The translations under genes were made by a program, and so were the position numbers. Shown in pieces: positions 8,241 through 16,630 of a DNA stretch of 64,000 nt. Under the pieces are notes generated by a model, which had not been told where the DNA came from, did not search any database, and was given only the letters and a program-made list of their open reading frames with translations. Every line of letters starts with the position of its first letter. Position 1 is the stretch's first letter. The DNA comes from Mycobacterium szulgai (GTDB lineage: Bacteria > Actinomycetota > Actinomycetes > Mycobacteriales > Mycobacteriaceae): contig NZ_LQPW01000178.1 in NCBI RefSeq assembly GCF_002116635.1, positions 62,001-126,000 of the forward strand, given 5' to 3'.

Positions 8241-9266
8241 TCAGGTAGCGCTGCGTTCGTCGGAGCCCATCGCGTTCAGGACGGCAACGCGGGTGTCGGC
8301 CGGGCCGGTGACGGTGCGTTCGCCACTGCCGGTGCGCAGCAATTGGCGCAATGCGATCGGGTCGTGTTCGGCGGGCTGAGTGGTGTCGATGAAGCGCTGA
8401 ACGACGTCGATGAAACGGGCCGGATCGTCGTGAAACGGAAAGTGACCGGATCGCTCGAAGATCTCCAATCGCGAGCCGGGCATTGCGGCGTGCGCCATTT
8501 CGGCGTGGCGGACGGGCACCACCACGTCGCGCTCGCCCCAGATGATCTGCACGGGGATGGCCTCGGTCAAATAACAGCGGTCGAGCATCGTGACGATCTG
8601 CCCGCGCCAGTCGACGACGGCCCGCAAGGTGCGGCTGAACGCCGCTGAGGCCGTCGGCTCTGGCAGGTCATCCAAAATCCGCAACACGTTAGGCAGGTCA
8701 CGCCCCAAGCCGGTCGAGCCGATAGCCCGGCCCGCGATCCGTCCCGCCAGCTGGACCGCCGGCAGCACCAGGGGCAGCCGCAGCAACGCCAGGGCCTCAC
8801 TACCCATCGGCAACGACGCCAATCGGAACACGACGTTGACATCCTTGGTGACGCCGCCCGCGCCGACCAGAACCAGCCGCTCGACCAGTTGCGGGAACTG
8901 GTAAGCGAATTGCATGGCTACCCCGCCGCCCAGCGAATGGCCCACGACGGTTACTCGCTCGATGTCGAGAACGCTGAGCAAATCACGCATCCCGTTGGCG
9001 TATGCCGCGACCGAGTAGTCGGCCCGCGGTTTGTCGGACTTGCCGTGCCCCAACAGGTCCGGGGCGATCACCGTAAACCGCTGGGCGAGCTTGGCGTGGA
9101 TGACGTTCCAGGTGGTCGAGTTGTCGCCGATGCCATGGATCAGCAGAATCGCCGGCCCGTCACCGGCGATGCGGAACGCCCGCTTATAACCGTGGATGGT
9201 GCGGAACTGCAGCGAGGGCGCAGTCACTTCCCGCACCGGGCGAAGATTGCGCTTCCGCTCGGTCAT
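8241..9266 (-). CDS. Alpha/beta hydrolase (Rv2715-like)
   Basis: A 341-aa alpha/beta-hydrolase. It shows the oxyanion HGIGDNSTTW segment, the nucleophile elbow GHSLGGGVA (Ser near residue 110), an acid in WGERDVVVP and the catalytic His in SGHFPFHDDP. ATG 9266 (MTERKR) was chosen because GAGG lies 9 nt upstream and the length then equals the M. tuberculosis protein. The substrate is unknown; esterase or C-C hydrolase activity is possible. It lies 36 bp downstream of the PAC2 gene and is probably co-transcribed with it. Confidence 0.88.
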   Translation of the reverse strand: MTERKRNLRPVREVTAPSLQFRTIHGYKRAFRIAGDGPAILLIHGIGDNSTTWNVIHAKLAQRFTVIAPDLLGHGKSDKPRADYSVAAYANGMRDLLSVLDIERVTVVGHSLGGGVAMQFAYQFPQLVERLVLVGAGGVTKDVNVVFRLASLPMGSEALALLRLPLVLPAVQLAGRIAGRAIGSTGLGRDLPNVLRILDDLPEPTASAAFSRTLRAVVDWRGQIVTMLDRCYLTEAIPVQIIWGERDVVVPVRHAEMAHAAMPGSRLEIFERSGHFPFHDDPARFIDVVQRFIDTTQPAEHDPIALRQLLRTGSGERTVTGPADTRVAVLNAMGSDERSAT

Positions 9267-9302
9267 CTCGGCCAACCTCGGTGTCGGGCCAACTAACGGC
9301 GT

Positions 9303-10280
9303 TTAAGTGTGGTCGTCGTCGTCGAACTTCTTTTCTGCCTGCTGAGCCAGGAACCGCTCGAACTCGGCTCCCAGTTCGTCGCCGCTAGGCAGATCTTCGT
9401 CACGCGCTAGTAAGGACCTGTTCTCCTGAGCGTCGATGAAGGCATCGTACTGGCGCTCAAGGGCTGCCACCACTTGAGCCACCTCGGCGCTTGCCTGAAC
9501 CTGCTCGTCAATCTTGGCTCTAACCTCGACCGCCGCTTCGGCCAGGGCGGTCAACGGCAGTTCCAGCGATCCGGTCTTGGCGACCTGTTCGAGCAGCGCT
9601 TGGGCGGCGGCGGGGTAGTCGGTCTGGGTGAGGTAGTGCGGTACGTGCACGGTGAACCCGACGACCTCGTGGCCGTGCTGGGCCATGCGGTACTCCAGCA
9701 GATTGGAAGCGCTGCCCGGAACCTGAATTTCGGAGATCCACGGCGTGAAATCGGCGATCAGATCGCCGTTGTTTGAGTGCGCGGTCATCGTTATCGGCCG
9801 CGTATGTGGAACGGCCATCGGAACCGTACCCAGACCGATGGTCTGTCGTACCCCGAGTCGCTCGGCCAATAGCCGCACCGCGGTGATGAACCGCTCCCAC
9901 TTCAGGTCCGGCTCCATGCCGGCCAGCAGCAGAAACGGGTTGCCGACGGTGTCGCGTAGCGCATACAAGCTGAGTTCCGGGTCGTCGTAGTGGGTGAAGT
10001 GATCGGTCTTGAACGTCATCAGCGGCCGACGCGATCGGTAATCCAGCAGGTCGTCGATCGCGAAGGATGCGACCAGTTCGGTGTCCAGGGCCGCCTTCAG
10101 GTGCGAGGCAGCCAGGCGGATCGCATGTCCGGCATCGGAGAAGCCCTCCAGCGCGTGCACCAACACCGGACCGCGGCCGTCGGGCGTCGACAATACGGGC
10201 GCCGGGAACTCCAGCTCGTACATGCCGGCTTGGCCCGGCTGATAGTCCTGCGCCTCACCGGGGTCATGGTCATGGGCCAT
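9303..10280 (-). CDS. PAC2 family protein (Rv2714-like)
   Basis: A 325-aa protein of the PAC2 (proteasome assembly chaperone-like) family. It shows VHALEGFSDAGHAIRLAASHL near the N-terminus, LLLAGMEPDLKWERFI, and GLGTVPMAVPHTRP followed by TAHS. The C-terminal part is charged and predicted helical (LEQVAKTG.. to QQAEKKFDDDDHT). The bacterial function is unknown. A strong ribosome binding site, AAAGGAGG, lies 7 nt upstream of the ATG. First gene of a run with the hydrolase and PhzF-like genes. Confidence 0.88.
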   Translation of the reverse strand: MAHDHDPGEAQDYQPGQAGMYELEFPAPVLSTPDGRGPVLVHALEGFSDAGHAIRLAASHLKAALDTELVASFAIDDLLDYRSRRPLMTFKTDHFTHYDDPELSLYALRDTVGNPFLLLAGMEPDLKWERFITAVRLLAERLGVRQTIGLGTVPMAVPHTRPITMTAHSNNGDLIADFTPWISEIQVPGSASNLLEYRMAQHGHEVVGFTVHVPHYLTQTDYPAAAQALLEQVAKTGSLELPLTALAEAAVEVRAKIDEQVQASAEVAQVVAALERQYDAFIDAQENRSLLARDEDLPSGDELGAEFERFLAQQAEKKFDDDDHT

Positions 10281-10505
10281 GGTGTTGCCTCCTTTCGGGG
10301 GTGCTTTCCAGGGTGCCCCACCCAGTGTCCCTCAACCCAGTATTGAAACAGCGAAAACCTATCGCCTCGTGTGGTTAACGGAACAGCGACAAACGCTATT
10401 TCAGCGTCACGGGTTTGCCTAATTGCGGTTTGCTGGGGTGTCTGTTATCGCATCTGAACCGCGGTGGCGCACTTGCTGGCCCGCGGTCAGGCATGATGGC
10501 AAGCG

Positions 10506-11324
10506 ATGCGCAATGCCACCGCGGCGCTTTGCCTGCCGGTCAGCCTGGCGATGCTGATCGCATCCTGCGGCCGGCCGGCCGATCGCGCATCGGTCCCGCA
10601 CCTGCCGATACCCCGGGCGAGCGTACCGGCCCAGCAGCTCAGCGAGCCCCAGCCGGCGCCGTCGGCAGGACCGGTGTACCCCGATCCGCGGATTGGCGCG
10701 ATTTTCCCCGACGGCGACGATGCGCACTTCTGCACCGCCTCGGTGCTGCATTCCGCGGATGGCGACCTGGTATTGACCGCTGCGCATTGTCTGCTCGGTC
10801 AGTCCAAGGCCACGTTCGTTCCCGGTTTCGCCGGCGCAGCCGCGCCATCGGATCACTGGAGCATTCGCCAGATCTACTTGGATCCGCGCTGGATCAACAG
10901 CGTCGATCCGCATGCGGATTACGCGATCGCGCGGGTAATCGGCACCGGTCGCGAATCGCTGGAGCAGCAGGTTGGCTCGGCACTGTCACTGGGCGCAGCG
11001 CCTGTCCCGGGCAGCTTGGTCACCGTGACCGGATATCCGGCCGGTGTAGGCGGCCGGCCCGTCGCCTGTCAGGGCAGCACCGGGCGCACCGAAAGCGGCT
11101 TTCCCTCCCTGTCCTGCGACGGGCTGGTCGGCGGTACCAGTGGTGCGCCCTGGGTCAGCGGTTCTACGGTTACCGGGGTGATCGGTGGACTGGAAAGCGG
11201 GGGATGCACGGAGCGCATGTCGTATTCGGCGCCGTTCGACGAACACACCGCTGCGCTGTTGGTGCGTGCGCAAGCCGGCGGCCCCGGTGATACCGCGCCG
11301 GTCGATTTGGCTGACACCTGTTAG
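10506..11324 (+). CDS. Trypsin-like serine protease lipoprotein
   Basis: A 272-aa secreted S1-type protease. A lipoprotein signal ends in the lipobox LIASC. The catalytic triad is visible: His in LTAAHC, Asp in DPHADYAI and Ser in GGTSGAPW. Paired cysteines (CTAS/AHC and CQGS/SCDG) suggest disulfides. It would act at the cell surface; the substrate is unknown. It lies between the PAC2 gene and sthA, where I know of no M. tuberculosis gene, so it looks like an accessory insertion, although codon use looks normal. Convergent with sthA. Confidence 0.85.
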   Translation: MRNATAALCLPVSLAMLIASCGRPADRASVPHLPIPRASVPAQQLSEPQPAPSAGPVYPDPRIGAIFPDGDDAHFCTASVLHSADGDLVLTAAHCLLGQSKATFVPGFAGAAAPSDHWSIRQIYLDPRWINSVDPHADYAIARVIGTGRESLEQQVGSALSLGAAPVPGSLVTVTGYPAGVGGRPVACQGSTGRTESGFPSLSCDGLVGGTSGAPWVSGSTVTGVIGGLESGGCTERMSYSAPFDEHTAALLVRAQAGGPGDTAPVDLADTC

Positions 11325-11336
11325 CGCGCGGGTCGC

Positions 11337-12743
11337 TCAGCGCAGGAACTGGTTGAGCGCGCGCATCTTGTTCGTGACGTCAAGTGCGGCGACCTTGTAG
11401 GCCTCGGAGAACGTCGGATAGTTGAAGACGGCGTCGACCAGGTAATCGACCGTGCCGCCACATCCCATCACCGCCTGCCCGATGTGCACCATTTCGGTGG
11501 CGCTGGTACCGAAGATGTGCGCGCCCAGCAGTGTGCGATCGCGGGTGGATACCAGCAGTTTGAGCATGCCATAGGAGTCGCCGGCGATCTGGCCGCGCGC
11601 CAGTTCGCGATATCGGCACACGCCTACCTCATAGGGAATCGAATCCTTGGTCAGTTCGACCTCGGTTGCGCCGACGTAGGACACCTCGGGAATCGAGTAG
11701 ATCCCGATCGGCTGCATCGGGGTGATGCCGTCGGTTGGTTCGCCGAATGCGTGGTAGGCGGCCAACCGGCCCTGGTCCATCGAGGTCGCCGCGAGTGCCG
11801 GAAAGCCGATGACGTCGCCGACGGCGTAGATGTGTTCGACCTTGGTCTGGAATTGGTCGTCGACGAAAATCCTTCCGCGACTGTCGGTTTCCAGGCCGGT
11901 GTTCTCCAGGCCCAGATGTTCGGTCTGGCCTTCGCGGCCCGCCGAGTACATCACGGTCTCGGCGGGAATCTGCTTGCCGCTGGCCAAGGTGGTGACCGTG
12001 CCCGCCGAGCCGACGTCGACCGCGGTCACTTCCTCGCCGAAGCGGAAGGTCACCGCCAGGTCGCGCAGGTGGAATTTCAGGGCTTCGATGATCTCGGGGT
12101 CACAGAATTCCAGCATGTTGTCGCGTTTTTCGACCACCGTCACCTTGGTGCCCAGTGCGGCGAACATCGACGCGTACTCGATCCCGATGACCCCCGCGCC
12201 GACCACTACCATCGACGCCGGAAGCGATCGCAGGTCCAGGATGCCGTCGGAGTCCAGCACCCGTTTTTCGTCGAACTCGACGCCCGACGGCCGCACCGGT
12301 CTGGTTCCGGTGGCGATGACGATGTAGTCGCCGCTGAGTGTGACGCGCTCGCCCATGGCGTCTTCCTCGACGAGGACGGTGTGCGGGTCGACGAAGCGGC
12401 CGTGGCCCAGAACCAGGTCGATCCGGTTGCGCATCAATTGCGAGCGCACCACATCGACCTGCTTGCCGATCACGTGCTGGGTTCGCGCCAGCAAATCAGC
12501 CGGGGTGATCTTGTCCTTGACGCGGTAGCTCGCGCCGTAGAGCTCGCGCTGGCTCATGCCGGTGAGGTAAACGACGGCCTCGCGCAACGTCTTTGACGGA
12601 ATCGTGCCGGTATTCACGCAGACGCCGCCCACCATTCGGCCGCGTTCGACGATCGCCACGGACTTGCCCAATTTGGCCGCGGCAATGGCGGCTTTCTGGC
12701 CGCCGGGCCCCGAACCGATGACGACCAGGTCGTACTCCCGCAT
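11337..12743 (-). CDS. sthA: Soluble NAD(P)+ transhydrogenase
   Basis: A 468-aa FAD flavoprotein of the pyridine nucleotide-disulfide family that balances NADPH and NADH. The FAD-binding motif VIGSGPGGQKAA lies at residues 6-17. The redox-site segment GGVCVNTGTIPSKTL keeps only the first cysteine, which is typical of SthA rather than of dihydrolipoamide dehydrogenase. The NAD-binding motif GAGVIGIEYASMF and the C-terminal dimer domain are intact. ATG 12743 (MREYD) matches the known mycobacterial start; an alternative in-frame ATG at 12752 adds MTS. Convergent with the serine protease gene. Confidence 0.95.
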   Translation of the reverse strand: MREYDLVVIGSGPGGQKAAIAAAKLGKSVAIVERGRMVGGVCVNTGTIPSKTLREAVVYLTGMSQRELYGASYRVKDKITPADLLARTQHVIGKQVDVVRSQLMRNRIDLVLGHGRFVDPHTVLVEEDAMGERVTLSGDYIVIATGTRPVRPSGVEFDEKRVLDSDGILDLRSLPASMVVVGAGVIGIEYASMFAALGTKVTVVEKRDNMLEFCDPEIIEALKFHLRDLAVTFRFGEEVTAVDVGSAGTVTTLASGKQIPAETVMYSAGREGQTEHLGLENTGLETDSRGRIFVDDQFQTKVEHIYAVGDVIGFPALAATSMDQGRLAAYHAFGEPTDGITPMQPIGIYSIPEVSYVGATEVELTKDSIPYEVGVCRYRELARGQIAGDSYGMLKLLVSTRDRTLLGAHIFGTSATEMVHIGQAVMGCGGTVDYLVDAVFNYPTFSEAYKVAALDVTNKMRALNQFLR

Positions 12744-12857
12744 CGAAGTCATGAGATAGACGATAGAGCCCACAGTCGCGACTTTCTCCACAGATGGAGG
12801 CTGATTTGCGTTGCGGTAGCACGGACTAGACGGTGGCAGTCGTCAGCGTTGGTACTC

Positions 12858-13916
12858 ATGAAAAAGCATGAGCCTGACTTTGCACTCAATCGTCCCGGCG
12901 CATTGATCGCCGCGCTCCCGGCTGTTCTTGGTTTCGTCCCGGAGAATTCACTGGTCCTGGTGACCTTGGAAGAGGGCGCACTGGGGTCGGTGATGCGGGC
13001 GGACTTGTCGGAGGATCTTGCCAACCGGGTCGAACACCTCGCCGAAGTGGCCGCCGCGGCGGATCCGGAGTCGGTGATCGCGGTGATCATCGACGCCGAG
13101 GGTGCCCATTGTCCGGTGTGCAACGAGAAGTACCGGCAGCTGTGCGCGGTGCTCGATGCGGCACTGGAAGGGCACCATATCGTGTTGTGGGCCGCGCACG
13201 TGGTGGACCGGATAGCTGTTGGGGGGCAATGGCATTGCGTGGATAACTGCGGTTCGGCCGGCACGGTGGAAGACCCGTCGGCCTCGCCGCTAGCGGTGGC
13301 GGCGGTGCTGGACGGTCGTCGGCTTTACCGGCGACGTGCCGACCTGCAGGCGGTGGTCGCCGTGGACGACCCGCGGCGCAGCGCCGGGCTAGCCGCCGCG
13401 ATCGGACAGCGGGTGGCCGCTCGCGAGATCGCGCACAGCGCGGACCCGGCGGGTTGCAGCCGTCGTGACGTCGAAGCCGCGATGGCCGCCGCCGCGCGTG
13501 TCGCCGACGGACAACCGCTGTCCGACGGCGAACTGGCCCAGCTGGCCTGTGCGCTGCCCGACGTGCGCGTGCGCGACACGCTGTATGCCCTTGCCGTCGG
13601 CGAGAACGCTGGTGAGGCCGAGTCTTTATGGGTGCAGCTTTCGCGGGTGCTGCCGCAGCCGTGGCGGGTGGAGGCGCTGGTTCTTCTTGCATTCAGCGCC
13701 TATGTGCGCGGCGACGGTCCGCTGACCGGCATCGCGCTGGAAGCCGCGCTGCGTTGCGATCCGGAGCATCGGATGGCGGGCATGCTCGACACGGCCCTCC
13801 AGTCCGGCCTGCGGCCGAACGATATTCGCGACCTCGCCGATACCGGGTACCGGCTGGCAAAGCAGATCGGGGTGCGCCTACCGCCCCGGCGGGCGTTCGG
13901 CCGCCAAGCCGGATAG
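12858..13916 (+). CDS. DUF4192 protein (Rv2712c-like)
   Basis: A 352-aa protein of the actinobacterial DUF4192 family. It shows the N-terminal RPGALIAALPAVLGFVPENSLVLVTL, family-typical VDDPRR near the middle, and an Ala-rich helical C-terminal half (LARLA-type repeats resembling TPR-like helices, ALEAALRCDPEHRMA). The function is unknown. The ATG at 12858 is preferred over an in-frame TTG three codons upstream. It ends 8 bp from the convergent ideR. Confidence 0.85.
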   Translation: MKKHEPDFALNRPGALIAALPAVLGFVPENSLVLVTLEEGALGSVMRADLSEDLANRVEHLAEVAAAADPESVIAVIIDAEGAHCPVCNEKYRQLCAVLDAALEGHHIVLWAAHVVDRIAVGGQWHCVDNCGSAGTVEDPSASPLAVAAVLDGRRLYRRRADLQAVVAVDDPRRSAGLAAAIGQRVAAREIAHSADPAGCSRRDVEAAMAAAARVADGQPLSDGELAQLACALPDVRVRDTLYALAVGENAGEAESLWVQLSRVLPQPWRVEALVLLAFSAYVRGDGPLTGIALEAALRCDPEHRMAGMLDTALQSGLRPNDIRDLADTGYRLAKQIGVRLPPRRAFGRQAG

Positions 13917-13924
13917 GGGTCGGA

Positions 13925-14617
13925 TCAGACCTTCTCGACCTTGACAGCGTGCGCCATCTCGTGCGGCAGGGTGACATTCTCATGGCCCGGAATGAGGATG
14001 GTCACTCCGCCGCCCAAGCTGGTCTCGACGGTCACTCGGGCGTTGGGCACGACGCCGGCGTCCTTGAGGCGGGTGATCAAGTCGATGTCGCCCTGGACGT
14101 GCTCGGTGAGTTGACGGACGACGACCGCGACCGGCGACCCGGTCGGCAACTCGGTCAACCGGACGAGGTTGGCATCGTCAGCACCGAACTCCGGGCCGAC
14201 TCCGAGGTCCAGCAGGCCGGGGATCGGGTTGCCGAACGGGGAGGTGGTCGGGTTGTTGAGCACTTTGACCAGCCGACGCTCGACATCCTCGCTCATCACG
14301 TGTTCCCACCGGCAGGCCTCGGCGTGCACTTCTTCCCACGGCAATCCGATGACATCGACCAGGAGCCGCTCGGCCAGCCGGTGCTTGCGCATGACAGAGA
14401 TGGCCAGGGCCCGGCCCTTGTCCGTGAGTTCCAAATGGCGGTCGCCGGCTACCCGAAGTAACCCGTCGCGCTCCATCCGGGAAACGGTTTGGCTGACGGT
14501 AGGTCCGCTCTGTTCGAGTCGTTCGGCGATCCGGGCACGCAGCGGAGTTACGCCCTCTTCTTCGAGGTCGTAAATGGTCCGCAGGTACATCTCGGTGGTA
14601 TCAACCAACTCGTTCAT
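13925..14617 (-). CDS. ideR: Iron-dependent repressor and activator IdeR
   Basis: A 230-aa DtxR-family regulator that binds iron boxes when loaded with Fe2+. It controls siderophore synthesis and iron storage. It has an N-terminal winged helix (RIAERLEQSGPTVSQTVSRMERDGLL), a metal-binding/dimerisation domain (SVMRKHRLAERLL, HAEACRWEHVMSEDVERR with the metal ligands Cys, Glu and His) and a C-terminal SH3-like domain (VRLTELPTGSPVAVVV). GGAGG lies 9 nt upstream of the ATG. It follows sigB in the same direction, as in M. tuberculosis. Confidence 0.97.
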   Translation of the reverse strand: MNELVDTTEMYLRTIYDLEEEGVTPLRARIAERLEQSGPTVSQTVSRMERDGLLRVAGDRHLELTDKGRALAISVMRKHRLAERLLVDVIGLPWEEVHAEACRWEHVMSEDVERRLVKVLNNPTTSPFGNPIPGLLDLGVGPEFGADDANLVRLTELPTGSPVAVVVRQLTEHVQGDIDLITRLKDAGVVPNARVTVETSLGGGVTILIPGHENVTLPHEMAHAVKVEKV

Positions 14618-14765
14618 TAACTAAATCCTCCGTTGCCGCCGAGTCTACTTCGCCAGCCGCGTGAGTGGTTCGTCAAAACACCCCATCGCAGCAGTATGCC
14701 CGCCGCTGACGCGGCGGGCACACCGTCTATTGACAGGCTATTCCTTACGACCTTGGCCGGTCACC

Positions 14766-15737
14766 TCAACTTGCGTAAGAGCGCAGTCGGTCTGCTCGCT
14801 CACCGTGGCGCAGCTTGCACATCACATCGCGTTCGATCTGGCGGACCCGCTCACGGGACAGACCGAACAGCTTGCCGATCTGGTCGAGGGTGCGCGGCTG
14901 ACCGTCGTCCAGGCCGAAGCGTAACCGGATCACCTGGTGCTCGCGCTCGTCGAGAGTTGCCAGCACACTGCGGATGTCGGTGTGCAGCAGTTCGGCGATG
15001 ACCGCGTTCTCCGCGGACATGGCTTCGGCGTCCTCGATGAAATCACCCAGCGGGGCTTCCTCTTCCGAGCCGACCGGCATGTCCAGGCTCACCGGGTCGC
15101 GGCTGTGTTCCAACAGGTCGTTGATCTTCTCGATCGGAATGCCGGACTCGGCGGCCAGTTCCTCATCGGTTGCCTCGCGGCCGAGGTTCTGGTGCATCTC
15201 GCGCTTGATTCGGGCCAGCTTGTTGACCTGCTCGACCAGGTGAACCGGCAGCCTAATGGTGCGGCTCTGGTCGGCCATGCCGCGCGTGATGGCTTGACGG
15301 ATCCACCAGGTGGCATAGGTCGAAAACTTGAATCCCTTTGTGTAGTCGAACTTCTCCATCGCGCGGATCAGTCCCAGGTTGCCTTCCTGAATGAGATCCA
15401 GCAATGGCATGCCCCGGCCGGTATAACGCTTGGCCAGTGAAACCACCAGCCGCAGGTTTGCTTCCAGCAAGTGCCGGCGCGCCGCTTCGCCATCGCGCAC
15501 AACCGCCATCAGATCCCGTTTCCGGTTCTCGCCGAGGCGCTTTCGCGTTTCCAGTAGATGCTCTGCGTACAGTCCGGCTTCGATGCGCTTGGCCAACTCG
15601 ACTTCACCGGCGGCGTTGAGCAACGCCGTCTTGCCGATGCCGTTCAGATAAACGCGCACCAAATCCGCTGCGGGGCTTTGAGCATCTAGATCGCCGTCAA
15701 CCCGGCTTGTGGTGGCCCTTGCTGTGGGCTGTGCCAT
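14766..15737 (-). CDS. sigB: RNA polymerase sigma factor SigB
   Basis: A 323-aa primary-like group 2 sigma factor for stress and stationary phase. Regions 1.2 to 4.2 are present: DLVRVYLNGIGK, NLRLVVSLAKRYTGRGMPLLDLIQEGNLGL, FSTYATWWIRQAITR, and the C-terminal GLSRERVRQIE helix-turn-helix. ATG 15737 (MAQPTARATT) is preceded by GGGAGG and gives the same length as M. tuberculosis SigB. The extracytoplasmic-type promoter upstream indicates control by stress sigma factors. Confidence 0.96.
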   Translation of the reverse strand: MAQPTARATTSRVDGDLDAQSPAADLVRVYLNGIGKTALLNAAGEVELAKRIEAGLYAEHLLETRKRLGENRKRDLMAVVRDGEAARRHLLEANLRLVVSLAKRYTGRGMPLLDLIQEGNLGLIRAMEKFDYTKGFKFSTYATWWIRQAITRGMADQSRTIRLPVHLVEQVNKLARIKREMHQNLGREATDEELAAESGIPIEKINDLLEHSRDPVSLDMPVGSEEEAPLGDFIEDAEAMSAENAVIAELLHTDIRSVLATLDEREHQVIRLRFGLDDGQPRTLDQIGKLFGLSRERVRQIERDVMCKLRHGERADRLRSYAS

Positions 15738-15772
15738 AGCGCCCTCCCGATCGGCTTGTGCTGTCATGTGGT

Positions 15773-15801
15773 GTAACGAGAGACCCTGGCTTAGAGTTCC
15801 C
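15773..15801 (-). promoter_or_regulatory. SigE/SigH-type promoter of sigB
   Basis: On the minus strand GGGAAC (complement of 15796-15801) and CGTTAC (complement of 15773-15778) are separated by 17 nt, 35 nt upstream of the sigB ATG. This matches the GGGAAC / CGTT promoter known to drive sigB by SigE, SigH and SigL in M. tuberculosis. Confidence 0.85.
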
Positions 15802-15902
15802 ACCCGATCGCCAACTCACACGCCGTGACGTGCACAAATGTGCCAAGGACCTGAGAATGTCCTGAGAAGTCTTGCGAGCGAGCGCTTAACTCCGAACGCC
15901 GG

Positions 15903-16313
15903 CTAGCTCTCGCCGTCGATGTCGTGCCACTGCGGTTGCGGTGCTACATGGTGCCGGGATTCCAGCGCGGGGCGCTCGGCGGTAGGGAATAGCGGGGTAC
16001 GCCGGCGCGACTCTTCGAAGCGTCGAGGCTCGTCGGCGCGACGCGGGGGCCGGTCGTTGGCGATCAGCACAGCCATCCATGGCAGTGGCACCGAGGCGCC
16101 CACGATCAGCAGCGAGATCAGGCCGTTGTGCCACGCACCATAAGCCAGGGCGGCCAGGATGAGTGCAGGGATCCGGAAGGCCATCAGGGTCAGGTATTTA
16201 CGCACTCGCGCGCGATGCTGCACTTCGTACGAGGGAGCGGCGGCGGTGATCAATACAGGTCGACCGTCGTCGTCAAACTTGTCGTCGAAACCCAGCTCGG
16301 GGCCGCGCTTCAT
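15903..16313 (-). CDS. DUF3099-type small membrane protein (Rv2709-like)
   Basis: A 136-aa protein. It has a hydrophilic N-terminal segment (GRPVLITAAAPSYEVQHRARVRKY), two closely spaced hydrophobic helices (LMAFRIPALILAALAYGAWH and GLISLLIVGASVPLPWMAVLIA) and a basic, Arg-rich cytoplasmic tail. The function is unknown. ATG 16313 is chosen tentatively: GGAGG is only 1 nt upstream, and an in-frame ATG at 16331 has no ribosome binding site. Located upstream of sigB in the same direction. Confidence 0.78.
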   Translation of the reverse strand: MKRGPELGFDDKFDDDGRPVLITAAAPSYEVQHRARVRKYLTLMAFRIPALILAALAYGAWHNGLISLLIVGASVPLPWMAVLIANDRPPRRADEPRRFEESRRRTPLFPTAERPALESRHHVAPQPQWHDIDGES

Positions 16314-16375
16314 TCCTCCACTGTCCCACATCGAATCGATTTCGGCTCAGCGGTGTCAGGACCCACCGCAGGAGG

Positions 16376-16381
16376 CACAAT
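16376..16381 (+). promoter_or_regulatory. Candidate -10 element 6 nt before the DUF3039 gene
   Basis: CACAAT ends 6 nt before the ATG at 16388. AGGAGG (16370-16375) also precedes it, at a spacing of 12 nt that is long for a ribosome binding site. Either a leaderless transcript or poorly spaced initiation is possible. Confidence 0.3.
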
Positions 16382-16387
16382 ATTGGC

Positions 16388-16630
16388 ATGCGCACCCAGA
16401 CGATCGAACGCACCGATACCGACGCACGGGTCGACGACGGGACCGGCAGCGATACTCCCAAATACTTCCACTACGTCAAGAAGGACAAGATCGCTGAGAG
16501 CGCGGTCATGGGCACTCATGTGGTCGCGTTGTGCGGTGAGGTGTTTCCCGTCACCAAGGCCGCCAAGCCGGGCTCGCCGGTCTGTCCGGACTGCAAGCAG
16601 ATCTATGACCGGCTCAAGAAGGGCGATTAA
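16388..16630 (+). CDS. DUF3039 small zinc-ribbon-like protein (Rv2708c-like)
   Basis: An 80-aa conserved actinobacterial protein. It is acidic at the N-terminus, then reads PKYFHYVKKDKIAESAVMGTH. Two cysteine positions (VALCGE and VCPDCKQIY) form a likely zinc site. It is widespread next to sigma-factor genes in actinobacteria. The function is unknown. The 3' end overlaps the convergent YihY-like gene by 4 bp. Confidence 0.85.
   Translation: MRTQTIERTDTDARVDDGTGSDTPKYFHYVKKDKIAESAVMGTHVVALCGEVFPVTKAAKPGSPVCPDCKQIYDRLKKGD

Noticed and set aside
11484..12596. 370-codon frame opposite sthA
   Set aside because: An antisense shadow of a strongly conserved flavoprotein, typical of GC-rich DNA.
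13925..15737. Iron box upstream of ideR or sigB
   Set aside because: No 19-bp sequence close to TTAGG-type iron boxes was seen near either start.
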